From Phallusia mammillata (lineage: Eukaryota; Chordata; Ascidiacea; Phlebobranchia; Ascidiidae), in assembly GCA_003260075.1 (NCBI GenBank), contig QLIY01000529.1:3221-67220 (forward strand): 64,000 nucleotides of DNA. The letters run 5' to 3'. Every line of letters starts with the position of its first letter. The stretch's first letter is position 1. A program made the translations under genes and the position numbers. Shown here piece after piece: positions 49,101 to 60,058 of this stretch. The notes below the pieces were generated by a model, which was not told where the DNA came from, did not search any database, and was given only the letters and a program-made list of their open reading frames with translations.

Positions 49101-52100
49101 AATAAATGAACGACTGAATATTTTTTCGGAACCTACATCTATATTCAGTGAACTTACCAATGAAATATGGGGGAGGCATCATCAACATATATAAGTTGAA
49201 AAACACCATGAATATTAAATAGAACAGCAGATTGATACAATACACCCGACATACAAATCTGTTCCACTGGGAGTTTAGTAGACTAACAACCAGTGGGTGG
49301 CACAAGAGCTTTTTTCGTTCTAGTTCGACCTGCATATAAAAATCTTCAGCAATGTATTGAAACCAAAATCATACACTAGCTCAGTGGTTCCTAACTTTTT
49401 TTGACAAATCCCTCCTTCACAATTCAAAACATTTTCATCTCTCCCCAATAATAGATTCTAAATCATTCAAAATTTGGTCTTTTATCAACGTTAAAGCTCC
49501 TATTCTCAGAGCCTTAATGTTGGTTTCAAACCACATGCAAAAATTGGAGTAAGTAAATTTCCACCCTCAAGTATTTATATTCCACCCTTAGTAGTACGGA
49601 ACCACCACACTAGTTGAAGACACCTTGCAAACAAGTTATGTGCTACCTTACCACAATGTTCAAAGGGTGGTTTTTCTTGAGCAGATTTAAATCATTGGAG
49701 TAAGAATTTACCAGACTTTCATTCTGATTGGATACCTGTAACAAAATCCATAATATTCAGGCAAACGTATCATTTTGCATCTCGTAGTTTAAAAAATTTC
49801 TAATTTTACACGATATATGCAACTATTTAAACTGTGTTAGAACTATAATTAACTTAAAGTTTTGACTGTTTATAAATTTTCTTTCTTTGTGAAAAGCATT
49901 GGAATCTTTTGGTAATTCATAGCATTGAAACAAAATAAAATTATTGGTGATTGTTGTTTTAAAGTCTGCAAGAGATTGCAATAAAAGCATCTAGGGATTG
50001 GCCGAACTGAACTAGTACCTGAGTACCTGGTACTGAGCATCGCTATTTTTAATTATTGTGCTCGGCCGAGTAGTTGCACAAACTGACCCAAGTATTAAAT
50101 TTGCCTCATCATGCCTTGCTAACATACAAAACTAGTGTTCAAAAGGATATCCAAGAACAAACATAACTGTTTTTTCAATGTGTTAGACCAGGGGTCACCA
50201 ACCTATGGCTTTGTAACATTGGAAGTTAATCTGCTCCTTAGAAAGGTTTTTCTGTGGGGATATTCAGAATTAATATTACCGCTATTCATAGGATTTTAAC
50301 GCCCAGGGTTGACCCAAAGCCAGTTTGTTACTTCACAGACAAGACTACAAGTGTTAATTGTGTTCAAACAATTGCCTTCTTTTGTCACTTGTGGCGTAAT
50401 ATACAACCATTGCTCGTAAGATGAGACTAATTATACAGTTTAACAGTCGCAAGACCAGTTTTTGAATAGGATTGTAGAAAGATCATAACTTGGAGCGCCA
50501 GAAAAATTGCCTCGTTGGGTAGGGCATAAGCTATGCGGCCCGCGCAAATCATTGTTATCACTCCTCCGGCCCGCAGTGAAAAAGTTTGGTGACCTCTGTG
50601 TTAGACGGGAGAAAACACATACATCAAGGGTCTGTACAATGCATGTACCACTGGTGATGTACTGGCCTTGGAGCGCTATATTATAAGCATAGAATTGGGA
50701 ATGTTTGTGACATCACAATGTACCATTATTACCATTATGCCATTAAGCATTAACATGAGATGCTCGGTGTTCGAGCAAACAGAACATTTGCAGTTTTGGC
50801 CCATGCCTGATAGCATTATTGATTTTTGTTCATATCTGAGTTAAATCGAATAAAACACAGGCCTGGAAAACTTATTTTAAAATCTACAAGATCTAAAAAC
50901 TATCTCTAACATCTTGCTACATATTTCTTTCTTTCTTGTATATGCAGAAACACTATTTGGCTGATGTCACAGTCAAGTAATAAGTTGACAGCCTATGGCA
51001 CAGATTTCTGTTTTACACACTAAATTTGCATGTTACCCTGGTTAACGTACTCACCGCAGGACCTTTGTTGTCAACAGACCAGTGTGTGCAGAAACATTCA
51101 TCATCCAAAAGTTCATAATCAAATGAAACCTGTAGAGCAGAGATTCTCAAACTGTGTGCAATAGCATACTAGTGTGCCATGAAATGTTCGTTAATTCCCT
51201 GTTTTTTACAACTTCATGATAAAATGCGAGTGTGCATAACAACACTTCAAAGCTCATATTTTTGTTTTTGGTAATAAAAAGCATCTTTATACACCACAAA
51301 ATAGCACAGATCTTAAAACGTATTTCTGTTAAAACTTATTGACAAACATCATTTTGCACTTAGAATAACAATTAACGTACAACCTTTTGACATAAATAAA
51401 AATCATAAAGATATATGAAACTAAAATTAAAATAATAAATGTGTGTCTTGTGTGAAAGTGTTGCCAAAACTGTGGTTTGTAAATTTCAACCTTGATTGTT
51501 AAATTTATGGAACAATACAGCTTTCAGCGAGGAGGTTAACTTGAATTGAGTTTATTTCGCTTGGCGAATAAACAAATGGTGACACAACTGCACTTAACAA
51601 TCACTAAGCCAGAAATCGCTGCAAAGTGTTAAAACGTTATGGAGCGCAAAATAGTGGGCATTACAATTGGTGGATCATGATTAAACAGGCTGCAGCTACA
51701 CTGTATTACGAAGCGCTGTGTAGCAGGACCTGTAAGTATAACAAGACTGGATGGAAAGATTGGTGGAACCAGTGGAGGGGGCCTACAATCTAACCACCCA
51801 TGTTAGGAAAGAGGGTGGCGTTTAAGGATAAAGAACAAAGATACCAAAAGGTAATAAGCCTCTTACCTTGGAATCACCAAATTTGTTACAACAACTTGTC
51901 AAAACTTCTTCAGCAACCTCAGGCATTTTCAGAATCAACTTTCTCATCGGAGTATCAATCCCAAAACCGTCATGAGACACTGAAAAACTTAAGCTTGTAT
52001 TTAGGTAATGAAAACAACAGTGTTTATTAGGGATGGGCCAAAACTACAAATGTTCTGTTTGATCTAACACCGAGCATCTCATGTTCATGCTGGGATCTCG

Positions 52101-53338
52101 GCCAAACATGCTTACTGCATTGTGACATGACAGTTTTGACATGACCTTTACAAGTCTTTTTACAAATCTTATTCGTATTCAGATTGTTAAATTGTAAAAT
52201 TATAAACAATTTATATGTCTTATTTACCAAATATTGCTACTTTATTCTATCACAAGTAACAAAAGAAGACATCTGTTCGAGAACAATTACATTCTGTACT
52301 CTTGTTTGTAAATTTGTATCGATCAGGTTAGTTTGTGCAACAGCTCGGCTGAGCACCAAGCATTAAAAACAACAATGGTCGGTACCAACTAATCGGTTCT
52401 GGCTTGGTCAGCCCATCCCTAGTGTTTATTTAAGACTGAAAAAAAAACAAAGAAAAAAACCCACATAAAACGTGCAATATACGTACAGTGTCGCACAATT
52501 CTTCAAAAAGTGTTGCCATTAAGTTGGTTTAAATGTTTGCTTCATTAAGATCCAATAGTCACCAAATTCAAATTATTGAAACCATTGAACTCCCCCCCCC
52601 CATATACGTACAGTGTCGCACAATTCTTCAAAAAGTGTTGCCATTAAGTGGGTTTAAATGTTTGCTTCATTAAGATCCAATTGTCACCAAATTCAAATTA
52701 TTGAAACCATTGGACATTATACAGAAAAACATAAAATATTCTTTTCCTTGCACACAGCCTTACACTAGCACATAAAAGGAAAGTCTGCAGCCTGATATGT
52801 GTAAGTAATACAACTTTCAAGCTTTCAGTCAACCCTACCTTTGCCCCTGTTCTTTAAAACTTTTTTCCACTTCATATCTTTTAAAATTTTCTGAACACAA
52901 GGAACACTACCACCCTTGATAGCATAATCCAATGCATTCCATCCATCCCAAGAACGTTGAGTTACATCAGCTTTCTTTCTGCCCAAAACAAACAGCAAAT
53001 TGTTGGAATACCTATTTTTCAAAAAAATCAAAATGTTAAAATGCAACAAAGTTAACTAAGTTCAATTACTTTGGGTTTGTATAGGAAAATTTAAAACATG
53101 TCATAAGAAAATAAAAAAAATGTAGTTAAAAAAGCTTTATAAAAACAACAGGAAAAAAAGCATGTTGCTGTAGAACAGAAACACAGTTATAATTGTTTTT
53201 ATTGATTAAATAAGGATGATCTCAAATTTTACAATCTGCCTAACTTTACCAGTGTAGACTGGATAAGATAATTCCACATTATAAGTACCAGTTACATCAG
53301 GGGTTCTTAACCAGGGGTATGTTTACCCCTTGGGGGTA

Positions 53339-53427
<89 letters not shown>

Positions 53428-56400
53428 ATTATACGCTATTTAGGCATATTTGTGAAGAATGCGTGTTAAGTTACTTTGTTATATGTCTTTGACTGATTGT
53501 TGTTGAACTTACAAGACTGTTTTAATGCATGCATTCAACACGTAAGTTATAAATACACTGAGTTTAATTCCTATTATTGCAATTTTATTTACTTCCGTCC
53601 GCCATTGTAGAGAGGGGGTACGAGATACTTTTATAAAAGCTTAAGAGGTACGAGTTCTAAAAGGTTAAGAAATACTGAGTTACATGGTATCATGCATTTG
53701 TCAGAGCCATTTGCTATACTTTGTGTTAGAAACTTACTTTAGAAGAAGACTAATTAGCTCCAGTTGTCCCAGATCACAAGCAAGATGAAGAGGAGTTAGG
53801 TTCTTTTTGTCTTTTGCATCAATAAAAGCTCCTGTATCTATCATCATCTGAATAGCAGGATATGATTTTAACTTAGTTTATTTAGGTATGTTTGAATATA
53901 CCCAGCATATACTTCAACACCCAATTATGGCAAAATGAACCATGATTTAAACTTTAAAGCTTTTACCCATTTTAGGGGGGTATGGGGGCTACAGTGTAAA
54001 ATAACAATTGACACCTAATAATGGCAAAAGAACAAACTGTCCAAATTTTTGTCCAATTCAGACACTGTTTAAAATTTACCCATTTTAGGGGGCTGGTTGA
54101 GTAAATATAGGGGTTATCAACTCAAAAGAAGCAGATGGCACATCTACATGTCAATGTTTATCATCTGGAAAATTTCATCCAAATCCATCACATTTGATGG
54201 CAAAAGTGCATGGACAAACTTCAGAGCAGAAAAAAACTGAGTGGAATCAAGATGCCTTGCCTTAGCGTAGGGTACCCATAATTACCCTTCAAAAATGATT
54301 TTACTTCTATTGCGAGGAATGAATACTCACTTATAAAACTTACTTCTAAAAGGTGTTCAAAATGCTTAATGCTTGAGTCATCTTCGAATGAACAACACAC
54401 CAGTTGATGAAGAGTGGTTCTACCATCCTTATCACGAACTTTAATATCTGATAAGAATACTTTCTAATACAATCATGCATCTGCAGTCACTTACGCAGAT
54501 ATGTTTATTAAAAGATATTTTGGAGATCCTGTCAGGATCATGGTGACATGAAATAAAGTAAACAAAAGTATAGTTTGTTGAAAGGTAAGCTTTCACCTCC
54601 AGTTCTAATCCAAATAAATCGTATTCTTATTCACTGTACACTGTTTGGCATTAAGTCCCATTGGAGTTTACCCCCCCCCCCAGGATCATGGTGACATGAA
54701 ATAAAGTAAACAAAAGTATAGTTTGTTGGAAGGTAAGCTTTCACCTCCAGTTCTAATCCAAATAAATCATATTCTTATTCACTGTACACTGTTTGGCATT
54801 AAGTCCCATTGGAGTTTTTGCACTTTTACTTTTGTTTACACAAACTGCACATCTGCAATGAAGTGGACTGGTGTATTTACTCGATTGTAATCTGCATGTT
54901 AAGGTAACAAAAAACAATGTAAGCAATCATCTATTTTGAGCTCCATGATGTAATGTTTCATGCTATGGTTTTTTATGATACTTCATTCTTTTGCTACAGA
55001 ATACAGTTAATTGTTAACAATTATTAGATTTGCAAATAATTTTATCCGGCAAGAGCATATGTTGACATGTAAAGTCAACATGCAAAAGAATTTTGGACAC
55101 AAAATAAAACAAAAAAGATGGGTGTAGTAGAAAGAATATCGGTATGATATTAAAATGTAAGCCGTGGCTTACAATGGAACAAAAACGGTGCACACTTTTC
55201 TTGACACATATTTCAAAGTTTAACAGGGGCTTTTAAGTCAGACAAAACTAATGACATACAGCTACCATTTTGTATAATTTTGCTCTAAACTCCCATCTTT
55301 TCATGTTAAAAGCTGTGTACAAGATGTATCAGCAAAAATACAGAATTAAAACAGTACATGCCCACTACCAACAGGGTAGAGGTGGTTGCTAAAATAATTT
55401 TATAGCAACTAGAAGTGATAGTGATAAAATTTGCAACCTTTCAAACTGCAATATTGCTCACCAGTTCCTTGCTGTATAAGATATTCACACATTTCCAAAT
55501 GTCTAGCAGCATAGTGTAAAGAATTTAAGCCGCTTGAATCACAAATGTTAACATCTAAAAAGACAATTTACAATCTAAAAGCATGCAAAATTGCATCCTC
55601 TTTGCCACTGTATAATCCATTTATCTCAAGCACATTTAGATCCAGTAATTGACTGCTACTTTATTCTATCATTACATCATATACAGCCCAATCCTTTGTT
55701 ATCGCACAGTGTTATTGTTGCATTGTGACATGCTTGTGTTTAATTCTGTTTTTCCTTTGTTTATCATGCACTGTACTATGTGCATTCAGTGTTATTTTCC
55801 CTGATGAAGGCAATCTGTATAGGAAGTCGAAGCGCCGAAATAAAAATACAATTGCCTGAAGAGCTCTATATACTTGGTGTAATCATTTAGTTTGATAAAA
55901 AAAAAACACTTTTTATTCAAATAATTTTTCATGATCTTTTTTGTTCAGATTTGAACTTACAACCCTATAGATTGAAACAGCCACTTACCTGCACCTTGTT
56001 CCACAAGAAATTTGCAAATCTCAAAATGTTGGTGCTCAGCCGCGTAGTGCAGTGGAGTTTTATGATATTTATCTTTCACGTTTAGAGGATCTTTAGCAAT
56101 AGACGGATCAAACTGGTCAATAGTTGTTCGTAACATGTCTAAGTCTCCATCACAAACTATCTGCAAACACCAAACAATTGTAATCAAGACCATGTTGCTA
56201 TTAACTCTTGAGGTATAACGTTTTGTTACATTGTGTAACACATTTCTAGCTAAAAAAATACATGCCCTTGTTTTAAACTTCAAAACACATCCCAGTAATA
56301 CAAGACTTTTGTTGTCCCTAGCTTAGCAAATAAACAAAAAAAGATGCGATTTTCATCTTCCAAGTATTATAAAGAGATACTGCAGCTACAAAAGTTATCT

Positions 56401-57542
56401 TAGACAAATTTGGGTATGACATTGACATGTAGATTGTTGTCATAAACCCTTTTTACTTTTACAACCAAGTTTTAAATAAATAGCCCCCCCCCCCTTAGAC
56501 AAATTTGGGTATGACATTGACATGTAGATTGTTGTCATAAAACCCTTTTTACTTTTACAACCAAGTTTTAAATAAATAGTTTTTTATTTTCAATTTCACC
56601 TAAACTAAGCCTTGAAATGTCACTGACTAGTTTTCTTACCTTACAAAGGTTTGCTACAGCAACTTCAGCACGGGATTTTGTGTGGATAGGTCTAAAATAT
56701 AGCACAAAAGGTTCACACATACATATAACAATGTAAACCAGAGGTCCTAAACAAAAAGAGCTCTTCAAGGGCATTACACAAGCCATGATTTGAAAACATC
56801 TCTTCTGAGCAACAACAAAAATATTGAACATTGCGTTATATTTGTTATACCACACCAAAATTTAACAAAGCATGAAATCTGTAATTCATGCAATCACAAT
56901 TTAATATCATAGAGGAATAACAAAACAACAAAAATAAAAAACAGTTTTGTTTTATTGCTAATATTTGCACTTACCCACTCTGAGAAAAAGAAAGAAGCGC
57001 TTCAAGCTTTATTGCCTTCTCCTAGTGGCTTAGAAAATTAGGTTTACTTGTATTTTCATTTATTTTTATCACATTGGTTTTCTAAACAGCCATATTAGTA
57101 GATTTAAAACAATATAATTTCCATGGTAATCGTATGCCTTACATCAAATGCTACCAAATGCAATAGGGGTATTTCTTTTTCAACATACTTATAAATCTGG
57201 TTAATTGCATAACATCATATTGTGCTTAGTTGCATGAGAACTCAAAGTTACAATCATTACATTTAGAATGAAAATACTGTTTGTTTTATTAGTGAGGCAG
57301 GTAACAGATGTGGAGCCATGGAATCTTGTTGCCATTAACCAAAATAAGCAATTAACCAGATTTGACACATTATCTATACATTGCACAGAAAACACTTATT
57401 TAATTTGTCTCCCAAACTGTTAAATTTAGCACTTGGTAAAATAGGACAAACTTACATGACCTGATGTGTGTGATTCTTCAAGTGAGTGTAACTCAAACAG
57501 CATCCGTCCACCCAATCCTTGTCCTGCACTACTATCATGCAT
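46161..57542 (-). CDS. TRPA-a: TRPA-type cation channel, complete, 779 aa
   Basis: Twenty exons: 57456-57542, 56975-57021, 56640-56691, 55989-56160, 55462-55554, 54344-54447, 53738-53847, 52839-53011, 51867-51979, 51055-51129, 49652-49735, 49158-49329, 48594-48739, 48370-48510, 48101-48301, 47862-48002, 47683-47760, 47522-47590, 47051-47179, 46161-46313. Frames join throughout. About five ankyrin repeats (TPLHYAAEHQHFEIC, NSLHYAARHLEMCEYL, TPLHLACDLGQLELI) fill residues 65-280, far fewer than the 14-18 usual in TRPA1. Six membrane segments follow (S1 about 400-420; S5 FFVVIVLFILGF; S6 about 642-662), with a pore motif MMIGEFGFKD carrying Glu where TRPA1 has Asp. After S6 comes GLAVDDVKSV, then a charged, coiled-coil-like tail. 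The intron after exon 13 uses a GC donor. TRPA channels are plasma-membrane sensory cation channels; the ligand is unknown. Confidence 0.88.
46330..46700 (-). mobile_element. tRNA-derived SINE-like repeat, copy 2
   Basis: The minus strand of about 46411-46480 has a tRNA-like head: GCTCAGTTGGTAGAGC D-arm/A-box, a pairing GGGTC/GACTC anticodon stem and a T-arm GTGGG-TTTAAAT-CCCAC with a B-box. The acceptor ends do not pair and position 33 is not U, so it is not a functional tRNA. The body shares CCGGTCACCAAGCA and AACTGGGATTAGCCCTGAA with copy 1. It lies in the last intron of TRPA-a. Confidence 0.55.
49382..49607. mobile_element. Short hAT-like MITE in a TRPA-a intron
   Basis: Left end CAGTGGTTCCTAAC and right end GGAACCACCA form imperfect inverted repeats. 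Flanking octamers CACTAGCT (49374-49381) and CACTAGTT (49608-49615) agree at seven of eight positions. The interior of about 225 bases is non-coding. It lies between exons 11 and 12 of TRPA-a. Confidence 0.5.
50189..50598. mobile_element. Non-autonomous hAT element, 410 bp, exact 8-bp target duplication
   Basis: Ends are CAGGGGTCACCAACC at 50189 and the inverted TTTGGTGACCTCTG ending at 50598. TGTTAGAC flanks both sides (50181-50188 and 50599-50606). The right part contains the CGGCCCGCAGTGAAAAA word common near hAT ends. There is no transposase. It lies in the intron between exons 10 and 11 of TRPA-a. A fragment with a similar right end, GGTTGGCGACCCCTG, occurs near 20453-20467 in K3. Confidence 0.8.
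52477..52714 (+). repeat. Direct duplication around a C10 run (gap junction)
   Basis: About 113 bases starting ATATACGTACAGTGTCGC occur at 52477-52591 and again at 52602-52714 with a few substitutions. Ten C at 52592-52601 separate them. It is intronic in TRPA-a and probably an unmerged haplotype overlap. Confidence 0.8.
53298..53677. mobile_element. hAT-like element with exact 8-bp target duplication and a gap inside
   Basis: The left end CAGGGGTTCTTAACC starts at 53298 and the right end GGTTAAGAAATACTG finishes at 53677. AGTTACAT flanks both sides (53290-53297, 53678-53685). An 88-base poly-C filler (53340-53427) replaces part of the left interior, so the real length is unknown. It lies between exons 7 and 8 of TRPA-a. 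Confidence 0.75.
53905..54290. repeat. Copy C of the ~1 kb interspersed repeat (partial)
   Basis: It contains two tandem units (AATTATGGCAAAA, CCAAATTT-TGTCCAATTCAGACACTG, CCCATTTTAGGGGG) followed by the 3' part seen in copies B and D, including TTTGATGGCAAAAGTGCATGG and GGGTACCCATAATTA. The 5' part found in copies A and D is missing. It lies in the intron between exons 6 and 7 of TRPA-a. Confidence 0.55.
54533..54819 (+). repeat. Direct duplication around a C10/C11 run (gap junction)
   Basis: About 138 bases beginning CAGGATCATGGTGACATG occur at 54533-54670 and again from 54681, with minor differences (GTTGAAAGG versus GTTGGAAGG). Poly-C at 54671-54681 separates them; the last C belongs to the second copy. 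It is intronic in TRPA-a. Confidence 0.8.
56399..56579 (+). repeat. Direct duplication around a C10/C11 run (gap junction)
   Basis: About 85 bases beginning CTTAGACAAATTTGGG occur at 56399-56483 and 56494-56579, separated by poly-C at 56484-56494. The copies differ by about one base (TAAACCC versus TAAAACCC). It is intronic in TRPA-a, between exons 3 and 4. Confidence 0.8.
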
Positions 57543-58687
57543 TTTGGATCAATTAAAAGTTGATTGGTAATTACAAATACTGAAACAAATTACAAATACT
57601 GAAACGAAGTGGTGTGAAATTATTACACAACATAGATTCTATTTTTATGGATGTACTACAAAACATAGACATTTTAAAATCAAAATGCAATGAAAAAAAG
57701 TATTTCTTTTGCAAAGTGATTAAATTGTAAGGTAACCAAGCATTCTATGCACTTTAGTTGCAGCTCTTAAGTCTACTAAGGTAACACCTTTTTCTATCAA
57801 TACAAACGCAAAATAATATGCCATTGCTACATGCAACAAAATTTCTTATTAAACAAGGGGACAATGGTTGTGTTAGTTTCTGAACCTAGTTAAGCGTAAA
57901 ACTTGTTTTATTTGTCTCAACCTGTGTCTGTATGACCTACCCAAGATGTATGCTGTCTACAATAAAACATTTTGCACTAATTTTTGCATGACAGCCATTT
58001 TATTCCATGTCATTTTGCCTACAGTGACAAAAATACTTAAATTGGCATCAAGCATTAAAATAGCATCGAGCAGCAACTTAAAACAGATTTGCATTCAAGT
58101 GTTACCATGGATTGCTCCAGGCGTCACAACTCTCCAACATTTGGCGCCACAACAAACGCTCAGTCGCCACAGAAACGTTGAGCTAATAATACGTGACAGA
58201 TTGAATCACGAGTTTACCGAGGATTAGGCCAAAGCCATTGCAGACGTTGCATGTGCAGACCTACACTAACGTGACTAGCTTTTAAGTTTTGATCACGATT
58301 TGCTTTTTTTAGCACGTATTTGCTATGACGCTACGAATAAACACATGCGTTTATAAGCAAGCATTTGCAAAGATGGGCTGAAGCTAGACTTCTGTTACTG
58401 ATCATTTTTTTAGATATACCAACACACAACAACAGACTGCGTTACAAATGCTACATAACATAGGATTGTGAAGTATGTACATCATGTAATGACTAAGTCA
58501 AACATATCACAATTTCTTTTTCTAGTTTAAGCAAACGCACAGAATCTTAGGCCAGACAGTTAGATAAGCATATTGAAAAGAAAAATTGTTAATTTGTTTA
58601 CATCTTAGCGTTAATACTACATTTTGGCTTATTTTGTTTATAACAGCGTATTTAGTCTACATAAACAAGTTAACCGGTGTATTTATG

Positions 58688-58992
58688 AGTAATTTATAAA
58701 AGTTTTTTGTTTGGCATTTCTTTTGTGTTTTTTTTTTCTTAACGTCCAGTGTCTTTTAGGTTAAATTAAGAGGTCGGATCCCATAAACTCCATCGTCGAA
58801 AACGGAATAACAAGAAAAATGCGGAAAAAAAAACCCCCCCCCCAGTAATTTATAAAAGTTTTTTGTTTGGCATTTCTTTTGTGTGTTTTTTTTCTTAACG
58901 TCCAGTGTCTTTTAGGTTAAATTACGAGGTCGGATCCCATAAACTCCATCGTCGAAAACGGAATAACGAGAAAAATGCGGAAAAAAAACCTT
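58688..58992 (+). repeat. Direct duplication around a C10 run (gap junction)
   Basis: About 146 bases beginning AGTAATTTATAAAAG occur at 58688-58833 and 58844-58992. Ten C at 58834-58843 separate them. Several substitutions (ATTAAGAGG versus ATTACGAGG, AACAAGAAA versus AACGAGAAA) fit allelic divergence. Confidence 0.8.
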
Positions 58993-59467
58993 TTAAGTAC
59001 GTATGCGAAACCGCTACCATTTTAAAACTGCAGCAGAAAAACAAATTGTATGTTTTTTATAACATCAAAAAGTTTGTTTTCCGGATTCTGCCAATTAACC
59101 GTACCTGGTCTTGCCCGTAGGCTACAATCATGCGCAAAGAATGAAAATGTTAATTAGTACACGACGAACGAAGCTACCAAAAAGAAACGTAGGCTACGCC
59201 TGATATAAAATTATTTGTCACTTGGCTATTTTATCCGGAAACACGAATTAGCTGTGGTTTTCAATTTGCTGCGTACCTCCGCTAATCACAACACTAACCG
59301 TGATCAGTGCGCTTCAACCTTTTATCGCTCATGATTTAAAAATTAGGTACTTCTTAGGCCTGTTTACAGACATGAAATGTAAATGGTAACCTTAAAAACA
59401 TTGAAGCGAATTGAGATTTTCCAAAAGAACAAGTGGTGTACTTACGTTATCGTGCACACACTGCTAA

Positions 59468-59734
59468 TTACGCATAATTTTGTACCCCCCCCCCTTTAAA
59501 CGTCTGTATTTTGATATATCATGTACTCTAACATCTACAACCTTATTAGCTGTTTGATCTGGCCAAATAACGGTAATGATCCCTGTAAATTTATTTCGTT
59601 TCAGTAAAAGCAGGGTCAATTGTAATCAATTGTCTACCTACAACATTTTAGCGTGGCGCTTTATTTGGTTGTAGGTGTTAGAGTACATGATATATCAAAA
59701 TACAGACGTTTAAAAACAACAAAATTATGCGTAA
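59468..59734. repeat. Inverted repeat with ~70-base arms
   Basis: Left arm 59468-59542 and right arm 59667-59734 are reverse complements over nearly their whole length, sharing TACGCATAATTTTG, AAACGTCTGTATTTTG and CATGTACTCTAACA. The left arm is broken by a C10 run (59485-59494) where the right arm has about five bases. The spacer is about 124 bases. It could be a foldback/MITE element; I found no target duplication. Confidence 0.65.
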
Positions 59735-60058
59735 TAATTGTATGACGTAACAGTCAAGTATGGAAATTATTCTACGATGCTTTCTTTGGGTACTCAATGC
59801 ATATGCGTCGACAAATGTTTTGCATTACTTTCAATAGAATCTTCATCAGGTGCAGAATTTTTTTGCACACCAATGCGCAATAAATTTCTAACTGGCAAAA
59901 TTTAAACAATCAACCATTGTATTTTTTGCTATAAAATTATTAAATTGATCAAAAATATATAACATTGATTGCTTGCAAGTAATGCAAATGATATTCTGAC
60001 ATTTGTCTTGCCTTTGTTCATACGCACGATGGAAAAAATATAATTACAAACACACATT

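Larger units (their letters stand above)
57543..60058. other. Intergenic region between TRPA-b and TRPA-a
   Basis: About 2.5 kb that should hold the TRPA-a promoter and the 3' flank of TRPA-b. I see no exon; the ORFs at 57946-58227 and 58905-59120 have no domain signature. It contains a gap-type duplication (58688-58992) and a long inverted repeat (59468-59734). Confidence 0.5.

Noticed and set aside
53340-53427. G-quadruplex or i-motif structure in the long C run
   Set aside because: Pure, uninterrupted runs at places with duplicated flanks or missing exon bases are best explained as gap padding.
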